From: a bacterium D16-50
Lineage (GTDB): Bacteria; Bacillota; Clostridia; Lachnospirales; Lachnospiraceae
NCBI GenBank assembly: GCA_003612485.1
Contig: RAZA01000001.1
Span: forward strand, 186,001-250,000
DNA length: 64,000 nt
Direction: 5' to 3'
The position numbers and the translations under genes were made by a program. The notes beneath the pieces were generated by a model. That model did not search any database and was not told where the DNA came from. It was given only the letters and a program-made list of their open reading frames with translations. Below, one piece after another: positions 57,491 through 64,000 of this stretch (position 1 is its first letter; the number at the start of each line of letters is the position of its first letter).

Positions 57491-59566
57491 ATGAAGAAAA
57501 GACTTATCGCTCTGCTTTTAGCGGGCACGATGGTTGTTTCTCTGGCTGCCTGCGGCACGGACGACAATTCAAACAGCACGCCCACCGATTCCACGGAAAG
57601 CGTACAGCAGTCCACGCCCGAATCCACACCGGAGTCAACGCCGGAATCCACACCTGCAGAAACCACCCCCCCAGCCGACGCATCGGCCTTTGCCGAGGCT
57701 CCCATGCTGGCGGATCAGGTAACGGCAGGGTCTCTTCCCAAAGTAGAGGAAAGGCTTCCGGTAAAGGATGATGTTTTTGTAGATCAGACTGACGCAGCCG
57801 GAACCACTCTGGAGATCGGTACATACGGCGGAGTCATCAATCTGGCCGGTGCAGGCGGCAGCTGGGGCTTGTCCAGACCCGTGCTGGAAGGCATCATTCG
57901 CTACAACACCGACGGCTCCTACTATCCCAACGTCATTAAGAGCTATGAGCATAACGAAGATTACACGGTATGGACCTTTAAGCTCAGAGAGGGAATGAAG
58001 TGGTCCGACGGAGATGACTTCACTGCTGACGACATCACCTTCTGGTACTATATGTGCCACCTCACCAACTATGACACGAAGAAAAGCTGGGCGGCTCTGA
58101 AGGAGACCGTGGACGGCGAAGACGCATGGGCGGCTCTGGAAAAGGTAGACGATTACACCGTGACCTGGACCTTCGTCAATCCCAAGTTCCCCGCAGACTT
58201 TATCGAAAACGGCGATTTCAAGTGGTGCTGGGCTCCCTCCCATTACCTTCAGGACCTGATTCCCGATTCCGTTTACGTAGAGAATTCCTACTGGGAAAAG
58301 ACAGGACTTGACGATGAAACAGTCCTTCTCAATGCCAAGGCAAAGGGCATCGACGCTGCTACCGTGAACGATCTGGGCAAGGCAGTTTGCTACTATTGGT
58401 GGAACGAGGACGGCATTCCCTGCCTGAACTCCTATGTACTCACCACCAAGGAGGGCAACAACTCCAGAGACGCGCAGCTGTGCATCTTGGAGCGCAACCC
58501 CTACTTCTGGAAGGTGGATGCTAAGGGACAGCAGCTTCCCTACTGCGACGAGATTCATTTTAACGCCACATCCGAGGACGGACAGGATCAGCTGATGTTC
58601 CGCTCCGGCGAGCTGGATATTCTGGAGGTTGCCATGCAGGACATCTCCTCCCTCCTCACCGACCTTGGCGACAAGGCCCAGCTGCGTTCCTTCGCAGGCA
58701 CCAACTGGGGTTCCTACCAGATTACCTTTAACTACACATGCAAAGAGGCAAATTATGCGGAGCTGTTTGCCAACAGCAAGTTCCGTCAGGCCATCTCCAT
58801 CTGCGTGGATCGCGAGCAGGTTTCCGGCCTCCTTTCCGAGGGCTTCTTGGAGCCCGGCCAGTGCGCTCCGGCGGAAGGCAACTTCGGCTATGACGCCGAG
58901 TGGGAGAACAAGTGGACGGAGTACGACGTGGACGGCGCAAAGGCCCTTCTTGAGGAGTGCGGCCTTGTGATGGGCAGCGACGGTTTCTATGATTTTGCAG
59001 ACGGAACGGACTTTGTGCTCACCATCTTCACCTATACCGATTCCGGCGCCGACGCGGCGTTCCCGGTTCTGGAGCAGTACTATAACGCAGCCGGCATCAA
59101 GTGCGCCACCAAGGATATCGAAGTATCCGCTTTCGATCAGGAGATCGACAACAACGACTGGTATGCGGTACTCGGACCTCACACCGCCGTAGGCGGCCTT
59201 TCCTTAAGATCCAGAGTACAGCCCTTCGTTCCCATCGCCCAGTCGGCTGAATGGTACGGAGAATACGGCACCTACTACGGCACCGGCGGCGCTCAGGGCG
59301 TTGCTCCCGAAGGCGACATGGCCAAGCTGGTAGAGATCTATGAGCAGTGGAAATCCACTCCCGACACGGAGGAAAGAGACCAGTATACTCTGGACATCTA
59401 CAATCTCCACAAGGAGAACCTCTGGACCGTGGCTTACCTGAAGGCTGCAGGCGCATACAATCTGGTCAGCACCAAGATCAAGAACTATCCTGAGCTTCTG
59501 GTATCCGACGATTTGTATCAGTATCAGAACATAGTCCACTACTGGACGCTGTTCAAGACCGAGTAG
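57491..59566 (+). CDS. Dpp/Opp-type ABC transporter solute-binding lipoprotein
   Basis: The 691-residue protein has a lipoprotein signal (lipobox LAAC, Cys21), a Thr/Ser/Pro/Glu linker with repeated TPES units (residues 28-58) and then a family 5 binding domain (TVWTFKLREGMKWSDGDDFTADDITFWY). It is longer than most dipeptide-binding proteins (about 540). TAAGGAGG precedes the ATG. Family 5 proteins bind peptides or, in several bacteria, oligosaccharides; the hydrolase and AraC neighbours favour an oligosaccharide. Confidence 0.9.
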   Translation: MKKRLIALLLAGTMVVSLAACGTDDNSNSTPTDSTESVQQSTPESTPESTPESTPAETTPPADASAFAEAPMLADQVTAGSLPKVEERLPVKDDVFVDQTDAAGTTLEIGTYGGVINLAGAGGSWGLSRPVLEGIIRYNTDGSYYPNVIKSYEHNEDYTVWTFKLREGMKWSDGDDFTADDITFWYYMCHLTNYDTKKSWAALKETVDGEDAWAALEKVDDYTVTWTFVNPKFPADFIENGDFKWCWAPSHYLQDLIPDSVYVENSYWEKTGLDDETVLLNAKAKGIDAATVNDLGKAVCYYWWNEDGIPCLNSYVLTTKEGNNSRDAQLCILERNPYFWKVDAKGQQLPYCDEIHFNATSEDGQDQLMFRSGELDILEVAMQDISSLLTDLGDKAQLRSFAGTNWGSYQITFNYTCKEANYAELFANSKFRQAISICVDREQVSGLLSEGFLEPGQCAPAEGNFGYDAEWENKWTEYDVDGAKALLEECGLVMGSDGFYDFADGTDFVLTIFTYTDSGADAAFPVLEQYYNAAGIKCATKDIEVSAFDQEIDNNDWYAVLGPHTAVGGLSLRSRVQPFVPIAQSAEWYGEYGTYYGTGGAQGVAPEGDMAKLVEIYEQWKSTPDTEERDQYTLDIYNLHKENLWTVAYLKAAGAYNLVSTKIKNYPELLVSDDLYQYQNIVHYWTLFKTE

Positions 59567-59628
59567 CAAAAAGGCTGGCTCGCTTCCAAAACGAGTCCGC
59601 CGCTCACAAAACGATATACATGACAACT

Positions 59629-59671
59629 TCCGGAGGCGGGGGAATCCGGTTCCCACACCTCCGGATTTTTT
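59629..59671 (+). terminator. Intra-operon terminator after the binding-protein gene
   Basis: TCCGGAGG (59629-59636) pairs with CCTCCGGA (59658-59665), with GGGAA/TTCCC pairing inside, followed by TTTTTT. Partial read-through would give more binding protein than membrane components. Confidence 0.85.
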
Positions 59672-59688
59672 AAGAAAGGGAACTTCTA

Positions 59689-60819
59689 ATGGAAGAAAGT
59701 GCGTACAAATCAGAAAGCATGCATGAAAACGCCCCCAAGAAACCCCCTTTGGAGGCTCTGGTGGACTTCTTTAAGAAAGACCTCGTCCAGTATATAGTAA
59801 AGCGTCTTCTGATGTTCATTCCTACATTGCTATTGATATCGATTCTGGTTTTCTTCGTTATCCAGCTCCCTCCCGGAGATTACGTATCCGCCCACATTGC
59901 GGCGCTTGCATCAGAAGGAGAAATCGTGGATGCGGATTATGCCGCGTCTCTCCGGGCAGATTACGGATTGGATCTGCCTGTCCATGAGCAATACATCAAA
60001 TGGATCAAGGACATTATCTGGACTCCCACAGATTCCACCTATTACAGATTATACGGTTCTCACCACAATTGGAAGTATTCCTTCGCCTATGGAAGGGACG
60101 TGTGGGATGTGGTGAACGACAGACTGGGGCTGACGATTCTGGTCACGGCGATCATCATGATTTTCCAGTACGCCGTGTCTTTGCCCATCGCCGTCTATGC
60201 TTCCACCCACCAGTACTCCGTGGGCGATTATATCTCCTCCATCATAGGCTTCCTAGGTGCGGCCATACCAAACTTTATTCTGGCCATTGTGCTGATGTAC
60301 CTATCCTATAAGTGGACCGGAAATGCGAACGTAGGCCTATTTTCCCAAGAAATGCTCCAAAATGGCGTTCATCTATACAATTTCGGTGAATTCCTAAAAA
60401 GAATGATCATTCCGATCATCGTCATCGGCACCAGCGGCACCTGCGGCATCATTCGTTCCGTGCGGGCCCAGATGCTGGACGAGGTTGCCAGACAATATAC
60501 TCTCACCGCAAGGGCAAAGGGTGTTCCGGAGCGAACCATCATCATGAAGTACTGTTTCCGGGCAGCCATCAACCCCACTGTCTCCGGACTGGGAGGCGTC
60601 CTTTCCAGCTTGTTCTCCGGCTCTACGGTAACTGCCATGGTGCTCAATATGCAGATTCAGGGTCCGGTTCTCTTCAAAGCCCTTCAGGCGCAGGACATGT
60701 ACCTTGCAGGCGCAATCGTCATGGTTCAGGCAGTTCTGGTGGTCATCGGCATCCTATTCTCCGATATCGCCCTTGCCTTCCTTGATCCAAGAATCCGTTA
60801 TTCAGGAGGTGGAAGATAA
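59689..60819 (+). CDS. ABC transporter permease, DppB type
   Basis: The 376-residue protein has six hydrophobic segments, an N-terminal cytoplasmic tail of about 35 residues and the permease motif near EVARQYTLTARAKGVPERTII, which contacts the ATPase. It lies 122 bases after the binding protein and overlaps the next gene by one base (TAATG). Confidence 0.92.
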   Translation: MEESAYKSESMHENAPKKPPLEALVDFFKKDLVQYIVKRLLMFIPTLLLISILVFFVIQLPPGDYVSAHIAALASEGEIVDADYAASLRADYGLDLPVHEQYIKWIKDIIWTPTDSTYYRLYGSHHNWKYSFAYGRDVWDVVNDRLGLTILVTAIIMIFQYAVSLPIAVYASTHQYSVGDYISSIIGFLGAAIPNFILAIVLMYLSYKWTGNANVGLFSQEMLQNGVHLYNFGEFLKRMIIPIIVIGTSGTCGIIRSVRAQMLDEVARQYTLTARAKGVPERTIIMKYCFRAAINPTVSGLGGVLSSLFSGSTVTAMVLNMQIQGPVLFKALQAQDMYLAGAIVMVQAVLVVIGILFSDIALAFLDPRIRYSGGGR

Positions 60820-61940
60820 TGTGGAAAAAGAAAAGTAAATCAAATGAAGACTATTATCTTGCCTCTCAATGGACCTTGATGGGTCGAAAGCTGAAAAAGC
60901 ATAAGCTGGCCAAACTGTCCATGCTCGTTCTCCTGATCTTATATCTGTGTGCCTTTTTTGCTGATTTTCTGGCGCCCTACTCTCTGGACGAGTTCGATGC
61001 ATTATATAAGAACAGCCCTCCTACCGAAATCCACTTTACCCATGAGGGCAAGTTCGTGGGTCCCTTTGTATACAAGCTTGAAAAGACCATAGACAAGACG
61101 GATTTCTCCGTAAAGATCACTGAGGATACATCGGAATACTATAAGATCCGCTTTTTCACACACGGAACGCCCTACAAGATTCTGGGCCTGATTCCCTGCG
61201 ACCTCCACCTGTTCGGCGTGGATCAGGGAAGCAATGGCGGAAGCGGCGCAAAGGTCATGCTCTTCGGCACCGATTCTCTGGGCCGGGACATCTTCTCCAG
61301 AATCCTGCTGGGAAGCAGAATCTCCCTGACCATCCCCTTTGCCAGCGCCGTCATCAGCTTCTTTCTGGGCGTCACCATCGGCTCTATCTCCGGGTATTTC
61401 GGAGGAGCCGTGGATATCGTGATCCAGAGAATCATCGAGGTAATCGGCGCCGTACCCCAGATTCCGCTCTGGATGGCCCTCTCCGCAGCGATCCCTCCGG
61501 GAATCTCAACCGTGAAGATGTACTTTTACATAACCATCATCCTCTCCTTTATCAACTGGACCGGAATGGCCCGGGTGGTGCGGGGAAAATTCCTATCCCT
61601 GAAGAATGAGGATTATGTCATGGCGGCCAGACTTTCCGGCGTATCCACATGGAAGATTATCTGGAAGCATCTGGTTCCGGGTTTCATGAGCTATCTGATC
61701 GTTTCGGTCACTCTGGGCATTCCGGGTTCCATCGTGGGCGAGACATCCATGTCCTATCTGGGTCTGGGCATCAAGTCTCCCGCAACCAGCTGGGGCGTGC
61801 TGCTTCAGGAGGCAAGCTCCGTCACCGATGTGGCAAGCAATCCCCACAAGCTGATCCCGATAATCTTCGTGACAATCACTGTTCTGGCCTTCAATTTCTT
61901 GGGGGACGGAATCCGCGACGCTGCCGATCCATATAAATAA
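60819..61940 (+). CDS. ABC transporter permease, DppC type
   Basis: The 373-residue protein is the second permease: a transmembrane segment near residue 30, an extracellular stretch to about residue 145 (longer than usual) and the DppC core with GTDSLGRDIFSRILLGSRISL and the ATPase-contact motif EDYVMAARLSGVSTWKII. It ends in the typical NFLGDGIRDAADPYK. Confidence 0.93.
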   Translation: MWKKKSKSNEDYYLASQWTLMGRKLKKHKLAKLSMLVLLILYLCAFFADFLAPYSLDEFDALYKNSPPTEIHFTHEGKFVGPFVYKLEKTIDKTDFSVKITEDTSEYYKIRFFTHGTPYKILGLIPCDLHLFGVDQGSNGGSGAKVMLFGTDSLGRDIFSRILLGSRISLTIPFASAVISFFLGVTIGSISGYFGGAVDIVIQRIIEVIGAVPQIPLWMALSAAIPPGISTVKMYFYITIILSFINWTGMARVVRGKFLSLKNEDYVMAARLSGVSTWKIIWKHLVPGFMSYLIVSVTLGIPGSIVGETSMSYLGLGIKSPATSWGVLLQEASSVTDVASNPHKLIPIIFVTITVLAFNFLGDGIRDAADPYK

Positions 61941-61980
61941 AAGCTGATGTGCGTGCCAAAGCGCGCAAAAGAGGTATAAA

Positions 61981-63102
61981 ATGAACAAAGAAAATATTCT
62001 TGAGGTCAAGGATCTACACGTTGATATCCATATGACGGAGGGACTTCTGACAGCGGTCCGAGGCGTGAACTTTGAGATGAAAAGAGGGGAAACTCTTGGT
62101 CTGGTGGGCGAATCCGGCTGCGGAAAGTCCCTGACCTGCAAGGCCATCCTTGGCATAAACGACAGAAAATGCGTTCCCAGCGGACAGATTCTGTTCGATT
62201 CGGAGGGCTTGGGCAAGGTGGATCTCCTCTCTCTGGATCAGAAGGGCAAAGAAATCCGCTCCATCCGGGGCAAGGAAATATCCATGATCTTTCAGGAACC
62301 CATGGTGGCTTTCTCTCCGATGTACACCATCGGAAACCAGATCAACGAGGCCACCAAGCTCCATATCACAAAGGATAAACAAAAATCCAAGGAGATATCC
62401 ATGGACGTCATGCGCAAGGTGGGTATTGCCAACGTGGAAAAACGCTACAACCAGTATCCCCATGAGTTTTCCGGCGGCATGCTGCAGCGGGCCCTGATCG
62501 CCATGGCGCTGGTGTGCAATCCCAAGATGCTGATTGCCGACGAGCCCACCACGGCTCTGGACGTGACCATTCAGGCACAGATTCTGGAGCTGATGAAAGA
62601 GCTGCAGAAGGACTTCAACATGGCGATCCTTTTTATCACCCATGATCTGGGCGTTGTGGCCAAAATGTGCGACAGAGTTGCTGTAATGTATCTGGGCAAA
62701 ATCGTGGAGAGCGCAGCAGCCTCGGAAATTTACGCCAATCCCCAGCATCCCTATACAAGGGGGCTTATCGGCTCCGTCCATAAAATAGGCTCCAAAAAAG
62801 AAGACAGACTCTTTTCTATCGAAGGGACGGTTCCTCTCGCCATGAACCTGCCGAAAGCCTGCGGGTTCTATGACCGCTGCGACGTCCGCATCGAAGGGCT
62901 TTGCGACAAAGCGGAGCCTGAGCTGACGGAAATAGCTCCGGGGCACAAGATCGCCTGCTTCAACTGTCCCCACGAGGCCTGCAGGGCACAGCGGGAAAAG
63001 GTCGAGGAGGCCTTGGCCAAGGGCGCTTTGACCCAGAGCCCCTCTGAGGATCCCGGCCCCGCAAAGGCTGTCCCCAAGAAAAAGAAGGGCGGTGCGCAAT
63101 GA
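61981..63102 (+). CDS. ABC transporter ATP-binding protein, DppD type
   Basis: The 373-residue ATPase has Walker A GESGCGKS, signature FSGGMLQRALIAMAL, Walker B MLIADEPTTALD and the Opp/Dpp C-terminal extension with a Cys cluster (CGFYDRCDVRIEGLCDKAEPEL, CFNC) that may hold an iron-sulfur site as reported for family members. A Lys-rich tail ends the protein. ATGA overlap joins it to the next gene. Confidence 0.92.
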   Translation: MNKENILEVKDLHVDIHMTEGLLTAVRGVNFEMKRGETLGLVGESGCGKSLTCKAILGINDRKCVPSGQILFDSEGLGKVDLLSLDQKGKEIRSIRGKEISMIFQEPMVAFSPMYTIGNQINEATKLHITKDKQKSKEISMDVMRKVGIANVEKRYNQYPHEFSGGMLQRALIAMALVCNPKMLIADEPTTALDVTIQAQILELMKELQKDFNMAILFITHDLGVVAKMCDRVAVMYLGKIVESAAASEIYANPQHPYTRGLIGSVHKIGSKKEDRLFSIEGTVPLAMNLPKACGFYDRCDVRIEGLCDKAEPELTEIAPGHKIACFNCPHEACRAQREKVEEALAKGALTQSPSEDPGPAKAVPKKKKGGAQ

Positions 63103-64000
63103 ACAAAGACAATATTATGGAAGTCAAGGGACTTCACAAGCGCTTTACTTCCAAGGGCGTTACGGTAAAAGCAGTCACCGATGTCAGCTTCAGTGTAAAG
63201 CCGGGAGAGACCATAGGCATCGTGGGCGAATCCGGCTGCGGCAAGACCACTCTGGGACGCTGCATCGTCCGGGCCTACAATGCCTCCGAGGGCGAGGTTT
63301 TTTACCGGACCAAGGGCGGCGAGGAGCTGGACTTTCTCAAGGCAGACAAGAAAAAAATGAAGGAAATCCGCAAGGAGATCCAGATGATCTTTCAGGATCC
63401 CTACTCCTCCTTGGATCCGAGAATGACCGTTCTCGACATCATCAAGGAGCCTTTAAAAGCAAATTTCCCCAAGATGCCCAAGGATGAAATGGACCAGCGC
63501 GCAAAGGCCATGGCAGAGAAGGTGGGCCTGAACCCCATGTACCTGATGCGCTACCCCCACGCCTTTTCCGGAGGCCAGCGTCAGCGCATCGGCATCGCAA
63601 GGGCGCTGGTGATCGAACCCCAGATCATCGTCTGCGACGAAGCCGTCTCCGCCCTCGATGTATCCATTCAAGCGCAGGTGATCAATCTGCTGCGGGATCT
63701 GCAGAGAGAGCTGAAGCTGACCTATCTGTTCATCAGCCATGACCTCTCTGTGGTGGAGCATATCTCTGACAAGGTGGGGGTCATGTATCTGGGAAGAATG
63801 GTGGAGTTCGCCCCGGCAGAGCTGATGTTCGAGAAGCCCATGCATCCTTACACGGAAGCCCTGCTCTCCGCAGTGCCGGTGGCGGATCCCACCGTCCAGA
63901 TGGAGCGAATCCCCCTGAAGGGAGAGATTCCCAATCCCGCCAATCCCCCCAGCGGATGCTATTTTCATGAAAGATGCCATTATTGCATTGAAAAATGCAG
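63099..64000 (+). CDS. ABC transporter ATP-binding protein, DppF type (3' end outside window)
   Basis: The first 300 codons are present. Walker [10 protein letters not shown], signature [15 protein letters not shown] and Walker [13 protein letters not shown] are clear, and the Cys-rich Opp/Dpp C-terminal region begins ([11 protein letters not shown]) where the window ends. The ATG overlaps the stop of the upstream gene. It completes the importer. Confidence 0.92.
   Translation, partial: MNKDNIMEVKGLHKRFTSKGVTVKAVTDVSFSVKPGETIGIVGESGCGKTTLGRCIVRAYNASEGEVFYRTKGGEELDFLKADKKKMKEIRKEIQMIFQDPYSSLDPRMTVLDIIKEPLKANFPKMPKDEMDQRAKAMAEKVGLNPMYLMRYPHAFSGGQRQRIGIARALVIEPQIIVCDEAVSALDVSIQAQVINLLRDLQRELKLTYLFISHDLSVVEHISDKVGVMYLGRMVEFAPAELMFEKPMHPYTEALLSAVPVADPTVQMERIPLKGEIPNPANPPSGCYFHERCHYCIEKC

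Noticed and set aside
57635..59182. 515-codon open frame on the minus strand
   Set aside because: It lies opposite the binding-protein gene, which has a lipoprotein signal, ribosome site and family motifs; the minus frame has none of these.
62014..63099. 361-codon minus-strand open frame
   Set aside because: Shadow of the DppD-type ATPase gene, whose Walker motifs are clear.

Overview
(1) Organism. The window looks like a chromosome segment of a gut-type anaerobic Clostridia, most likely Lachnospiraceae. This is inference from gene content: a glycyl-radical microcompartment locus, arabinan and inositol catabolism, a Bce-type peptide-sensing module, split transketolase, strong AGGAGG ribosome sites and moderate GC. 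No phage, insertion sequence, CRISPR array or rRNA was seen. Most genes lie on the minus strand; both window ends cut a gene. (2) Layout, left to right. 1-5106: a truncated secreted sugar-type solute-binding protein with carbohydrate-binding-like N-terminal domains, a YesL-family membrane protein and citrate synthase. 5257-22899: a 17.6 kb bacterial microcompartment (BMC) operon read leftward from a near-consensus promoter (22871-22899) to a hairpin/T-run terminator (5257-5297). It encodes a glycyl-radical diol dehydratase and activase, a class II (fuculose/rhamnulose-phosphate type) aldolase, CoA-acylating aldehyde dehydrogenase, Zn alcohol dehydrogenase, PduL phosphotransacylase, PduS/PduT electron-transfer pair, seven shell-type proteins (four BMC-H, PduT, a pentamer protein, an EutS/PduU type), an EutP/PduV-like GTPase, a GlcG/PduO-C protein, three unexpected accessory enzymes (GNAT, DUF218, Nudix) and a DeoR regulator. 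The last two genes are a ParA ATPase and a 77-residue Lys-rich protein, a candidate McdAB-like positioning pair. 22999-27448: response regulator, histidine kinase, ABC ATPase and BceB-type permease. 27511-35086: L-arabinan/arabinose module (secreted GH43 arabinanase lipoprotein, intracellular GH43, ArsR-type regulator with large effector domain, araA, split transketolase). 35178-41687: a tRNA-Val and a patchwork of small genes (methyltransferase, HAD phosphatase, AraC, papain-fold-like protein, XRE regulator, 44-residue membrane peptide coupled to an esterase, PHP phosphatase). 41949-49265: inositol operon iolC-B-D-E-G followed by an iron alcohol dehydrogenase, without iolJ or iolA. 49559-57191: an unknown large enzyme, GH38 mannosidase, a HAD-GH105 fusion and an AraC regulator. 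57404-64000: a Dpp/Opp-type ABC importer, probably for oligosaccharides. (3) How it works together. The BMC would take deoxyhexose-1-phosphates to DHAP plus lactaldehyde, then via 1,2-propanediol to propanal, propanol and propionyl-phosphate; the sugar isomerase and kinase are not in the window. The AraC-flanked GH105/GH38 and transporter units share an 11-base palindrome in their regulatory regions, suggesting one glycan-uptake regulon. (4) Structural oddity. At least six unrelated tandem-repeat arrays (20 to 90 base periods) each sit directly 3' of a gene; three begin inside the last codons and carry the stop codon. The most interesting points for follow-up are the ParA/small-protein pair, the 3'-end arrays, the HAD-GH105 fusion and the shared palindrome.
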